A DNA stretch of 64,000 nucleotides. It comes from Pseudarthrobacter sulfonivorans. GTDB taxonomy: Bacteria; Actinomycetota; Actinomycetes; Actinomycetales; Micrococcaceae. This document shows, in pieces, positions 30,151-37,883 of this stretch (positions within the stretch are counted from its first letter, which is position 1; each line of letters begins with the position of its first letter). The notes beneath the pieces are model-generated. The model made no database searches. It was not told where the DNA came from and saw only the letters and a list, made by a program, of their open reading frames with translations. A program made the translations under genes and the position numbers. The stretch lies in contig NZ_JACXBW010000002.1 of NCBI RefSeq assembly GCF_014712225.1, positions 1 through 64,000 on the forward strand, written 5' to 3'.

Positions 30151-31154
30151 GCTTTGCTCCTTCCCAGGGCACTGCCGAGAATTCCCTGCGGCCGCAGGAG
30201 GAGGACCAGCACCAGGACAACGAACGCAACCACGTCGGTCCACTGGGAGTTTCCGAGCAGGATCTGCCCATAGTTGCCGATGAGTCCCAGGAGCAGGCCG
30301 CCCAGGAGTGCGCCCCTGACGTTGCCGATACCGCCGAGCACCGCGGCAGCAAACGCCTTGATACCCAGCACAAAACCGCCGCTGTACTGGACGCCCGACG
30401 GAATCTTCATAACGTAGAAAAGTGCTGCAGCACCGGCAAGCAGACCGCCGATGACAAACGTGGTGATGATGATGCGTTCCTTATTGACACCCATCAGCGT
30501 GGCCGTGTCCGGGTCCTGGGCCACCGCGCGGATACCGCGCCCGGTGCGGGACTTCCGGATGAAGCGTTCTGTGCCCACCATCATAATGACGGCGGCGATG
30601 ATGATAACCAGCTGCTGGGAATCCACGATTGTTCCGAAGACATCAAAGATTGGGGTGGGCCGGAACATGGTCAATGCCAGTTCCGGGCTGGGGCCGCGCC
30701 AAAGGTAGATCAGGTACTGGATGGTGAACGAGGCTCCGATGGCGGTGATAAGGAACACGAGGCGTGGCGCATTCCGCTTCCGAAGGGGCTTATAGGCCAC
30801 GCGCTCAAGGACGAAAGCGGTCAGTGCGGAGGCAATCATCGCCACCACCAGCGCCAGCAGCAGGTTCAGGATGATGGCCCAGATGTCCAGCCGCGGGGCT
30901 GAAGGGCCAAAACCCAAGTTGCTCAGAGTGAAGAAGACTGCGTAACAGCCGACGATGAATACTTCTGAGTGGGCAAAGTTGATCAGGTTCAGCACACCGT
31001 AGACAAGGGTGTAGCCAAGGGCGACCAGCGCATAGATGGCACCGAAGGTCAGGCCGTCGAACGTTGCGCTCCAGAAATTTTCCATAAGGGATGGGACGTC
31101 GAAGGAAATCCAGTCATTTTCCATCGGCGGTAAATGGACGAGCAGTGGCAGCAT
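30147..31154 (-). CDS. livH: Branched-chain amino-acid ABC transporter permease LivH
   Basis: The second permease, 335 aa, with about eight helices. Typical LivH segments are GAIYALVALGYTLVYGVLNLINFAHSEVF near the N-terminus and SRTGRGIRAVAQDPDTATLMGV, the coupling loop. The N-terminus is about 25 residues longer than in many LivH proteins, but the ATG at 31154 has AGGAAG well placed upstream. A hairpin separates it from the binding-protein gene. Confidence 0.92.
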   Translation of the reverse strand: MLPLLVHLPPMENDWISFDVPSLMENFWSATFDGLTFGAIYALVALGYTLVYGVLNLINFAHSEVFIVGCYAVFFTLSNLGFGPSAPRLDIWAIILNLLLALVVAMIASALTAFVLERVAYKPLRKRNAPRLVFLITAIGASFTIQYLIYLWRGPSPELALTMFRPTPIFDVFGTIVDSQQLVIIIAAVIMMVGTERFIRKSRTGRGIRAVAQDPDTATLMGVNKERIIITTFVIGGLLAGAAALFYVMKIPSGVQYSGGFVLGIKAFAAAVLGGIGNVRGALLGGLLLGLIGNYGQILLGNSQWTDVVAFVVLVLVLLLRPQGILGSALGRSKA

Positions 31155-31185
31155 GGGACTTCCTGTCAGGCGCTGGGTCAGGAAA

Positions 31186-31221
31186 GGGCTGTGAGGTCGG
31201 CAATCGCTGACCCCACAGCCC
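31186..31221 (-). terminator. Intercistronic hairpin between livK and livH
   Basis: GGGCTGTGAGGTC (31186-31198) pairs with GACCCCACAGCCC (31209-31221) with one mismatch. Only a short TTT run follows on the minus strand, so it probably attenuates or protects the upstream binding-protein mRNA rather than fully terminating. Confidence 0.6.
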
Positions 31222-31241
31222 CCATTTCTTGCAGTGGACGA

Positions 31242-32474
31242 TTACTCGCCGATCGGTCCGATCGGAACGATCTTGCCGTTCTCCACTTTGTATCCGTATA
31301 CAGTCGGCGCCTGCAGTTCGCCCTTCGCATCCCACTTGAGATGCTTGCTCAGGCCATCTTTGTCGTATGCCTTGACCCAGGAGAGCAGGTCCGCGCGCGA
31401 CTGCTTGCCCGCATCAATGCCGGACAGGAGCACGGTAGCGGCGTCGTAACCTTCGATGGAGTAGGTTCCGGGCTCAGTGCCCTTGGATACTTCCTTGTAG
31501 CCCGAAGCAAAATCCGGAATGAGCTCCCCCGGGATGCACGGGCAGGTGAAGTAGGCGTTATTGGACGCGTCACCGGCCTGCTTGATGAACTGATCGTCCT
31601 TGACGCCGTCAGGTGCGACGAACGTGCCGGTGAAGCCCTTGCCCGAAAGCTGCTGGTCGAAGGGGGCGCCCTCGGCGTAGTAGCCCGAGTAGAACACGGC
31701 GTCGGCCTTGGCGTTCATGATCTTGGAGATCACTGCCGAGAAGTCCTTCTGGCCGGTGGTGACCTTCTCCGTCCCGACCAGTGCGCTGCCGAGCCCGGCG
31801 GAGGTCGACGTGCCAAGGCCAATGCCGTAGTCGGAATCGTCCTGGACGAGGTAAACCTTTTTCGCGCCCAGCTTTCCGGTCAGGAACTTGGCTGCAGCCG
31901 GCCCCTGCACGGCATCGTTACCCAGGCCGCGGAAGAAGGTGGTCCAGCCATTCTCCGTCAGGCCGGGGTTGGTCGCGGAAGGCGTGATGTGAACCAGGCC
32001 TTTTTGTTCGAAAATGTTGCCAGTTGCCTTAGATTCACCCGAGAACGGGAGCCCGATGACGCCTACGATGTCCGCTTCACTGACGAGCTGGGTGACGGGC
32101 CCGGTGGCCTTGTTGGGGTCGCCTTCGGTGTCGAACTTCTTGAACTGGACCTGGCAGCCGGGATTCGCGGCATTGTGCTGATTGATTGCCAGCTGGATGC
32201 CATTGAAGATGTTGATGCCGAGCTGGGCGTTCGGTCCGGTCTGTGCGCCTGCGTACGCCAACGTCGTTGTTGCGGGGCAGGTAGCCTTGCCGTCGCCCTT
32301 CGGCAGGACAGCGCCTGAGGGTACATCCACCTTGGAGATTGACGGGATGTTCACCTTTCCGGAAGTTCCAGAGGTGTCCGTCGTGGTGGGGCCGGCCTGA
32401 TTGGCACAGCCCGAGAGCGCCAGGGTAAGGGTGGCCGCCGCCGCCCATGCCGTGATGACTTTCTTTCGGTACAT
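31242..32474 (-). CDS. livK: Branched-chain amino-acid ABC transporter substrate-binding lipoprotein
   Basis: A 410-aa periplasmic-type binding protein anchored as a lipoprotein: a basic N-terminus, hydrophobic core and lipobox LSGC with Cys23. The mature part has the two-lobed peripla_BP_6 fold (GINIFNGIQLAINQHNAANPG and YSIEGYDAATVLLSGIDAG). Leu/Ile/Val are the typical ligands, but related proteins bind amides or urea, so the ligand is inferred. It is the first gene of the liv operon. Confidence 0.9.
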   Translation of the reverse strand: MYRKKVITAWAAAATLTLALSGCANQAGPTTTDTSGTSGKVNIPSISKVDVPSGAVLPKGDGKATCPATTTLAYAGAQTGPNAQLGINIFNGIQLAINQHNAANPGCQVQFKKFDTEGDPNKATGPVTQLVSEADIVGVIGLPFSGESKATGNIFEQKGLVHITPSATNPGLTENGWTTFFRGLGNDAVQGPAAAKFLTGKLGAKKVYLVQDDSDYGIGLGTSTSAGLGSALVGTEKVTTGQKDFSAVISKIMNAKADAVFYSGYYAEGAPFDQQLSGKGFTGTFVAPDGVKDDQFIKQAGDASNNAYFTCPCIPGELIPDFASGYKEVSKGTEPGTYSIEGYDAATVLLSGIDAGKQSRADLLSWVKAYDKDGLSKHLKWDAKGELQAPTVYGYKVENGKIVPIGPIGE

Positions 32475-32570
32475 TTATTTACCTTCCGAGCCGGGATATC
32501 TCGACTGCTGCGGATGACCGAGGCAGCTTACGCGTACTTCCGAATTGTTTCCTGAGACTACTCCCTAAAA

Positions 32571-32586
32571 TGTGTCGCGAGACACA
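32571..32586. promoter_or_regulatory. Dyad upstream of livK
   Basis: TGTGTC and GACACA flank the 4-base spacer GCGA, 97 bases upstream of the livK start. It is a candidate operator for the liv operon; I cannot assign a regulator family. Confidence 0.4.
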
Positions 32587-32657
32587 CTTGCCTTAGGGCG
32601 TGGCGAAAACTGGAGGCGAGCGTGGATCAGGGGCTCCTGATTTAGCTTCAAAATAAT

Positions 32658-32720
32658 GCATATATGCTGAGGATATAAGTGACTGAGGTCACATCCTTAT
32701 AACAGTTGTTGCATATATGG
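32658..32720. repeat. Paired GCATATATG palindromes upstream of liv
   Basis: GCATATATGC at 32658-32667 is a perfect 10-bp palindrome, and GCATATATGG at 32711-32720 matches it at 9 of 10 bases. They flank the CRP-like site in an unusually AT-rich patch between the tRNA gene and livK. Confidence 0.6.
32678..32693. promoter_or_regulatory. CRP/GlxR-like binding site
   Basis: AGTGACTGAGGTCACA matches TGTGA-N6-TCACA at 9 of 10 fixed positions. It lies 204 bases upstream of livK, far for direct activation, but between two copies of a palindrome. A cAMP-responsive CRP-family regulator is inferred. Confidence 0.45.
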
Positions 32721-32836
32721 AATCAAGCCCGCACAGGGGGTCCTCGGGCGTCTGGACCGCGCGCGGGGGGTGGGTCAGTTGATGCTCCGGAGGTGGCGGA
32801 AGGCGCCGGGGCGCGCGCCACAAAGAAGGAAAGGTG

Positions 32837-32910
32837 TACCCCAGGTGGGACTCGAACCCACAACACGCGGATTTTAAGTCCGCTGCCTCTGCCAATTGGG
32901 CTACTGGGGC
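32837..32910 (-). tRNA. tRNA with UAA anticodon (Leu), short variable arm
   Basis: A full 74-nt cloverleaf can be drawn on the minus strand. Acceptor GCCCCAG pairs with CTGGGGT (first pair G-U). The D-stem is GCC/GGC, and the anticodon stem GCGGA/TCCGC has loop CTTAAAA, giving anticodon UAA. The variable region is only 5 nt (GTGTT), and the T-arm is GTGGG-TTCGAGT-CCCAC. Discriminator A; no encoded CCA. UAA reads the Leu codon UUA, yet normal bacterial tRNA-Leu has a long variable arm, so this is either an unusual Leu tRNA or misassigned. Confidence 0.85.
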
Positions 32911-32933
32911 GCCCGGTCAATGGTATCCCGTGA

Positions 32934-33875
32934 TCAGCCTGCCAGTGGTGCGGCATACCGGAAAGTGCCGTGCACGCCCCCGGGCCAGAGCGCCAGCGGA
33001 AGCAGCTGGAAATGGTCGCCCCAGGCCTCGTCAGGCGGCAGCACGCCGAAAGATGCCGCCGGAACAAACCCGAACCGGGGGTAGTATTCGGTGCTGCCCA
33101 GCAGGGCAATGCCGCCCTCCCCCGCTGCGTTGGCCCGGGCTATCGTGTCGTTCATCAGCGCGGTACCGATCCCGTGGCGTTGCAGCCTGGGCGTGACGCC
33201 GATCGGTCCCAGCCCCAGCAACCCGTATTCGCCCACCCAGCCCCGGGTGCTGATCACATGGCCAACCACTTCGCCGGCCAGCTCCGCCACCACGCTGAAT
33301 TCCGGCAGGTATTGCTCGCATTCGAAGAGCTGGCGGAGAACCTCGACTTCAATCGGCGCGCCCTCCACGGCCAGACCGGTCACTGGCGAGATGGCGAACG
33401 CTTCGGCTGTCAGCGCGAGGATCGCCTCCCTGTCCGCCGGCGTCTCGTTCCGGAGCAGCAGTTCGGGCCGCGGCTGGTCCAGGCTGGCCGCTGACAGTTC
33501 ATGCAGGACTTCGAGGGCGCGGGGCGCATCCGCTATCGGCACCAGCAGGTGATCATGGTGGAAGCCGGCCAGCACGTTGCAGCTGATCCTGGCATCCGTC
33601 AGGGCCTTCCCGACGGCGGCCGTCAGGCCAACAGCCTCCACTTCAGAATGCACCTGCAGGGTGATCCAGGCACCCACGAAGTCGTAGGGCAGCCCCAGGC
33701 TGTCCGCTGTCTCGCGCGGCAGGACCACGGTGAGGCCCTCGGCTTCCCGCACCGCAGCCTGGATCCCTGCGTCCAGTGGCCTGCCGTGCGGCCACAGGAC
33801 GTAGACGTATTCACCGTCCCGAAGCACGGGATGCAGCGTTGCGAGCAGGGCCTGGAGGTTCGTTTCGCCAGTCAT
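32934..33875 (-). CDS. ACT-like domain / GNAT acetyltransferase fusion
   Basis: A 313-aa two-domain protein. Residues of about 1-128 resemble the stand-alone ACT-domain proteins of COG3602 (LLATLHPVLRDGEYVYV, LQVHSEVEAVGLTAAV, CNVLAGFHHDHLLVP). Residues of about 138-305 are a GNAT domain with the acetyl-CoA loop LQRHGIGTALMND and the YYPRFGFVPA motif typical of COG3153 acetyltransferases. These domains are usually separate, so amino-acid-sensing of an acetyltransferase is an inference. The tRNA gene follows on the same strand. Confidence 0.85.
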   Translation of the reverse strand: MTGETNLQALLATLHPVLRDGEYVYVLWPHGRPLDAGIQAAVREAEGLTVVLPRETADSLGLPYDFVGAWITLQVHSEVEAVGLTAAVGKALTDARISCNVLAGFHHDHLLVPIADAPRALEVLHELSAASLDQPRPELLLRNETPADREAILALTAEAFAISPVTGLAVEGAPIEVEVLRQLFECEQYLPEFSVVAELAGEVVGHVISTRGWVGEYGLLGLGPIGVTPRLQRHGIGTALMNDTIARANAAGEGGIALLGSTEYYPRFGFVPAASFGVLPPDEAWGDHFQLLPLALWPGGVHGTFRYAAPLAG

Positions 33876-33888
33876 CCTGCCAGTCTAA

Positions 33889-33920
33889 AAGGAAGACGTG
33901 CCCTGCAAGGAAGACGTGCC
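33889..33920. repeat. 14-bp direct repeat, 18-bp period
   Basis: AAGGAAGACGTGCC occurs exactly at 33889-33902 and 33907-33920, just upstream of the ACT-GNAT gene start. It covers the region where that gene's promoter should lie. The role is unknown. Confidence 0.7.
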
Positions 33921-33931
33921 GGGACACGCAA

Positions 33932-33964
33932 ACGGCGGCCGTCCCCCAAAGGGACAGCCGCCGT
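33932..33964 (-). terminator. Hairpin downstream of ndh
   Basis: ACGGCGGCCGTCCC (33932-33945) pairs with GGGACAGCCGCCGT (33951-33964) with one mismatch around a 5-base loop. The minus-strand tail (TTTGCG) is short. It lies 36 bases past the ndh stop. Confidence 0.7.
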
Positions 33965-34000
33965 CGGGCGTTATGGCAGCGCAGTGCGGTGCGGTCGGCG

Positions 34001-35491
34001 CTACTTGGCGTCGGCCGTGACCGACTGCTTGGGGTCCACGCTGGTGGCGGCAGCGGAGCCGGGCTTTGCGGCGGCGGCTGAGGCCTCGGGTGCCGCCGGA
34101 GCGGGGGCTGCGGCCGGCTTGGGCGCCGGGGTGGCAGCCGCAACGAACGCGCCGCGGGGGTTGTCCAGGTCGATCAGCTGCGTGGTATCGCGGCCCATGA
34201 AGAATGCCAGGATCCAGCCCATGATCACGCGGATCTTGCGCTCAACCGTGGGCATGGCCATGCCGTGGTAGCCGCGGTGTGCCAGCCAGGCCAGCGGGCC
34301 CTTGAGTCCGATGCGGCCGATGAGGTTGATGTTGGCAACGCCCTTCCACTCACCGAAGCCGGCCACGGCACCAAGGTTCTTGTGCTTGTAGTCCTTCAGC
34401 GGCTTGTCCCAGCGGGAAGCCCACAGGTTCTTGGCCAGGCGCTTGGCCTGGCGCAGCGCGTGCTGGGCGTTCGGGACGCAGGTGCCGTCCGGCAGGCCGC
34501 TGCCCGTCAGGTCAGGCACGGCGGCGATGTCGCCGGCAGCCCAGGCGTTCTCGATGATGCCTTCGTCACCGGCGATGCGGAGGTCCGGAAGCACGCGGAC
34601 ACGGCCGCGCGGCTCCAGCGGGAAGTCGGATGAGCGGATCATCGGGTTGGCCTGCACGCCGGCAGTCCAGACGAGGGTGTCGGCTTCGAATTCCTGGGCC
34701 AGGCTCTTGTCCGGGAGGTTGATCAGCTTCAGGGTGCCTTCGGCGCTGTCCAGCGAGGTGTTCAGCAGGACCTCGATGCCGCGGCTACGGAGGTGCTCCA
34801 CAACCCATTCAGCCTGGGGTCCGGTGACTTCGGGCATGATGCGGCCCATGGCCTCAACCAGGACGAAGCGGACTTCCTCCTGCTTGATGCGCGGGTTGTT
34901 CCGGACTGCGGCGCGGGCCAGGTCTTCCATTTCGGTGATGCACTCGATGCCGGCAAAACCGCCACCGACCACAACGAAGGTCAGGGCCTTGGCGCGGGCT
35001 GCGGGGTCCGTGATGGTGGAGGCGGCTTCGATCCGTTCCAGCACCTTGTTCCGCAGGGCCACGGCCTCTTCGATGGTCTTCAGGCCGATGCCCTTGTCCG
35101 CAAGGCCCTTGATGGGGAACGTGCGAGTGATGGCGCCTGCGGCGACCACGATGTCAAAGTAGGGAACCTCAATGTGTCCGCCGCCATCCGCGGGTGCCAC
35201 GACGGCGGTGCGGTTCGCATGGTCGATCGAGGTGACGCTGCCCTGGATAAGTTCGGTCTGCTTCAGGTGCTGGCGGTGGGACACCACTGCGTGGCGTGCC
35301 TCGATGTTGCCGCCGGCGACCTCGGGCAGGAAAGGCTGGTAGGTCATGTAGGGCAGTGGATCCACGAGGGTGACGATGCCACCGGCATTCGCGATCTTCT
35401 TCTGCAGTTTGAGTGCTACGTACAGGCCGACGTACCCGCCGCCGACGACGAGTACCCTGGGACGGTCCTGGAGCTCTGGGGTGGTTGCCAT
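34001..35491 (-). CDS. ndh: Type II NADH dehydrogenase (NDH-2)
   Basis: A single-subunit flavoprotein that transfers electrons from NADH to quinone without proton pumping. The 496-aa protein has an FAD motif VLVVGGGYVGLYVAL near the N-terminus, a second dinucleotide fold FVVVGGGFAGIECI at about 180, and C-terminal NDH-2 segments (GPLAWLAHRGYHGMAMP, amphipathic IRVIMGWILAFFMGRDT) for membrane binding. The last 45 residues are an Ala/Pro-rich tail of unknown role. The ATG at 35491 is preceded by a -10 element six bases away, which suggests leaderless translation. Confidence 0.93.
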   Translation of the reverse strand: MATTPELQDRPRVLVVGGGYVGLYVALKLQKKIANAGGIVTLVDPLPYMTYQPFLPEVAGGNIEARHAVVSHRQHLKQTELIQGSVTSIDHANRTAVVAPADGGGHIEVPYFDIVVAAGAITRTFPIKGLADKGIGLKTIEEAVALRNKVLERIEAASTITDPAARAKALTFVVVGGGFAGIECITEMEDLARAAVRNNPRIKQEEVRFVLVEAMGRIMPEVTGPQAEWVVEHLRSRGIEVLLNTSLDSAEGTLKLINLPDKSLAQEFEADTLVWTAGVQANPMIRSSDFPLEPRGRVRVLPDLRIAGDEGIIENAWAAGDIAAVPDLTGSGLPDGTCVPNAQHALRQAKRLAKNLWASRWDKPLKDYKHKNLGAVAGFGEWKGVANINLIGRIGLKGPLAWLAHRGYHGMAMPTVERKIRVIMGWILAFFMGRDTTQLIDLDNPRGAFVAAATPAPKPAAAPAPAAPEASAAAAKPGSAAATSVDPKQSVTADAK

Positions 35492-35497
35492 AAGTAA

Positions 35498-35503
35498 AGA
35501 ATA
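35498..35503 (-). promoter_or_regulatory. -10 element of a leaderless-type ndh promoter
   Basis: TATTCT on the minus strand ends six bases before the ndh ATG, so transcription would begin at or next to the start codon. No Shine-Dalgarno sequence is present. Confidence 0.55.
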
Positions 35504-35510
35504 CAGTAGT

Positions 35511-35528
35511 TTGTGAAAATCTTCACTA
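35511..35528. promoter_or_regulatory. Rex-like redox operator upstream of ndh
   Basis: TTGTGAA-AATC-TTCACTA matches the Rex consensus TTGTGAA-N4-TTCACAA at 13 of 14 fixed positions. It lies inside a longer dyad (AGTTTGTGAA / TTCACTAACT, 35508-35531). The site sits immediately upstream of the -10 element, a repressing position. ndh is a known Rex target in other actinobacteria and Bacillus. Confidence 0.6.
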
Positions 35529-36902
35529 ACTGTGCTTGCCGCCGGAATCCGCGGTATCGAAGACGCCCGTATCCGGATCGTCGCGCGCCAGGCCCGGATC
35601 CCGCGCAGCCCTGCGCAACTGGAAACCGGCCACGGCGATGATCACCACAAACAGCAAGGCTGAACCGACGACGACGGCTGCCCCAATGGCGCTGTCACGC
35701 TGTGACGGCGCCTTCGCGGCGGGCACTGTCGGATCCGGCAGGGTGGGAACGGCGCTGGCCACGTCTGCGCTGGCGACCGGGGCGGGCGTGGCAAGGTTTC
35801 CGCGGCGGTGCACCCGGATCCAGTCAGAAATGGAACCCAGGGGGTTGGCCGCAGCTTCAGGCACCGGATCCTTCAAGGCCGCCTCTGCGTTGAGCACGCC
35901 AAAGCCGTACAGCGGGTCCTTCCCGGCAGGACCTGCGTCCTTGGCAGTGGTGACGATCCGGTTGATGACCTGCTTCGCGCTCATGTCCGGCCACTTGGAC
36001 CTGATCAGGGCGGCCACGCCGGCCACGATCGGAGCCGCGCCTGACGTACCGGCCCATTCGGCGTATCCGCCGCCGGGCAGTCCGCCGACGAGGTTCTCCG
36101 CCGGTGCGGCCACTCCGATGCTGATCCCCTGCGAGGACGAATCGACGCTCGCAACCCCTTTGCGGTCCAGCCCGGCAACCGTCAGGACACCGGGAATGGT
36201 GGCGGGAGCACCCACCTGGAGGTTGCCGCCCACCCGGTTCCCGGCGGCGGCAACGATCACCACGTCTTTTTGCTCGGCATAGAGGAAGGCAGCGTCCCAG
36301 CTCTGGGGCCACTGCGGCGTGGTGCTGCCGAGGGAAATATTGATGACCCTGGCGCCGTTGTCCACGGCCCAGCGGACGGCCTCGGGGATCTGGTCCTGGT
36401 CGCTCTTGCCTGCGGGGTTCGCCGAGCCCAGCCAGGTGGAGACCGACAGGATCTCCGCTTCCGGCGCCACCCCCACGATGCCGTCCGGGCCGACCGGTGA
36501 CGGGGCGGCACTGGCTGATGGTGACGCCGTGGCAGGCTGATGGCCGCGGCCGGCCAGCATCGTGGCCACCAGGGTGCCGTGTTCGGGTTTAATGCCGATG
36601 GTTTTTTGTCCGTTGGCGGTGCCTGCCCCCGAGGCGTCGTACCCTCCGGTGACGGCACCCTTCAGGTCAGGGTGGCCCGCGTCCACGCCGCTGTCGATCA
36701 CCGCGACCTTTACACCCGCACCCTTGGAGACTTCCCAGGCCTTGGTGATCCCCGACTCGCCGAGCCAATGCTGTTTGTCCCGTACCTCATCCGCCTGCGC
36801 GGCGGGGGCCAGCGCCAGGCCTGCGGCAAGGCTGACGCCTGCGAGGGTCATCGCCAGGAGCGCTGCGGCGGTCCGGCGGAACCGGGCTGTTGCTCTGGTC
36901 AT
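35526..36902 (-). CDS. Mycosin-like membrane-anchored S8 subtilisin protease
   Basis: A 458-aa extracellular serine protease. A signal peptide (residues 1-37, ending AAQA) is followed by a subtilase domain with the triad Asp70 (VIDSGVD), His108 (EHGTLVAT) and Ser287 (GTSGAAP); Asn222 in AAAGN fits the oxyanion hole. A transmembrane helix near 405-425 and a short basic/acidic tail anchor it. This layout is the MycP type that supports type VII secretion, but no ESX gene is in the window. The stop lies inside the Rex-like site of ndh, 34 bases upstream of its start codon. Confidence 0.88.
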   Translation of the reverse strand: MTRATARFRRTAAALLAMTLAGVSLAAGLALAPAAQADEVRDKQHWLGESGITKAWEVSKGAGVKVAVIDSGVDAGHPDLKGAVTGGYDASGAGTANGQKTIGIKPEHGTLVATMLAGRGHQPATASPSASAAPSPVGPDGIVGVAPEAEILSVSTWLGSANPAGKSDQDQIPEAVRWAVDNGARVINISLGSTTPQWPQSWDAAFLYAEQKDVVIVAAAGNRVGGNLQVGAPATIPGVLTVAGLDRKGVASVDSSSQGISIGVAAPAENLVGGLPGGGYAEWAGTSGAAPIVAGVAALIRSKWPDMSAKQVINRIVTTAKDAGPAGKDPLYGFGVLNAEAALKDPVPEAAANPLGSISDWIRVHRRGNLATPAPVASADVASAVPTLPDPTVPAAKAPSQRDSAIGAAVVVGSALLFVVIIAVAGFQLRRAARDPGLARDDPDTGVFDTADSGGKHS

Positions 36903-36935
36903 GTGTTCCCCTGCTTGGTGCGCTGATGCCCGGCG

Positions 36936-37883
36936 TCAGTTGAGGCTCAGGGCAATTCCATCAAGAATATCGTGTTCGCTGGCAGTGGCCGTGACGATCC
37001 GGCCCCCGCTGAGGTCATGGAGCCGCTCCAGGATCCGGCGCCACACCAGCCCGCCGGCGCCCATCACATCCACCCGGCCCGGGTGCATGTAGGGCAGTTC
37101 CGCACGTGAGGCCCGGGTCATCGCCAGGAGGTCGGCGGCGGCCGCGGTGATCGTGCTGAGGGGTAGTTCGGCTCCGTGGATCGCCGCCGGCGAATATTCC
37201 GGCAGCCGCAGGGCGTGCGCCGTGATGGTGGTGATCGAACCGGCAACGCCGACGACGGCGGTGGCGCGTTCCAGCGGAACGTCGAGGCCCGCGAGGGTGA
37301 TGGCGGCGTCGACGTCGGCTTCCGCGGAGGCGATCTGCTCCGCTGTTGGCGGGTCGTCCCGCAGGTGCCGTTCGGTCAGCCGGACGCAGCCGATATCCAC
37401 GGATTTGGCGGCCGTGACACCGTGGGCCGTGCCGAGGACGAATTCAGTGCTGCCGCCGCCAAGGTCAACCACCAGGACCTGGTCACCGTCGTGGATGGGC
37501 AGGACGCTGCTGGCGCCCGCGAAGGACAGGGCGGCCTCCTCGTCCCCGGAGATGACCTCGGGCTCAACACCGAGCAGGTCCCGGACTCCGTCCACAAAGA
37601 CGTGGCGGTTCCGGGCGTCCCGGCTGGCTGACGTGGCCACAAACCGCACCGACTCCGCGCCGTGTTCGCGGATCAGGGCGGCGTAATCCGCGGTGGCTGC
37701 GAAGGTGCGCTCCAGTGCCTCAGGAGCAAGTTCGCCGGTGGCATCCACGCCCTGGCCGAGGCGGACCACACGCATTTCCCGCACCACGTCCGTGAGTTTG
37801 GCCGTCCCGTTAATGCGGTCCACGTCCGCGATCAGCAGGCGGATGGAGTTGGTGCCGCAGTCGATGGCAGCGACGCGGGTCAC
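36936..37883 (-). CDS. Ppx/GppA-family exopolyphosphatase
   Basis: A 315-aa sugar-kinase/Hsp70-fold phosphatase that degrades polyphosphate or pppGpp. The N-terminal ATPase-fold motif AAIDCGTNSIRLLIADVD and the second phosphate loop VLVVDLGGGSTEFVLG are present. The short length without the C-terminal HD domain is typical of actinobacterial Ppx proteins. The start overlaps the DUF501 stop by four bases. Confidence 0.9.
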   Translation of the reverse strand: MTRVAAIDCGTNSIRLLIADVDRINGTAKLTDVVREMRVVRLGQGVDATGELAPEALERTFAATADYAALIREHGAESVRFVATSASRDARNRHVFVDGVRDLLGVEPEVISGDEEAALSFAGASSVLPIHDGDQVLVVDLGGGSTEFVLGTAHGVTAAKSVDIGCVRLTERHLRDDPPTAEQIASAEADVDAAITLAGLDVPLERATAVVGVAGSITTITAHALRLPEYSPAAIHGAELPLSTITAAAADLLAMTRASRAELPYMHPGRVDVMGAGGLVWRRILERLHDLSGGRIVTATASEHDILDGIALSLN

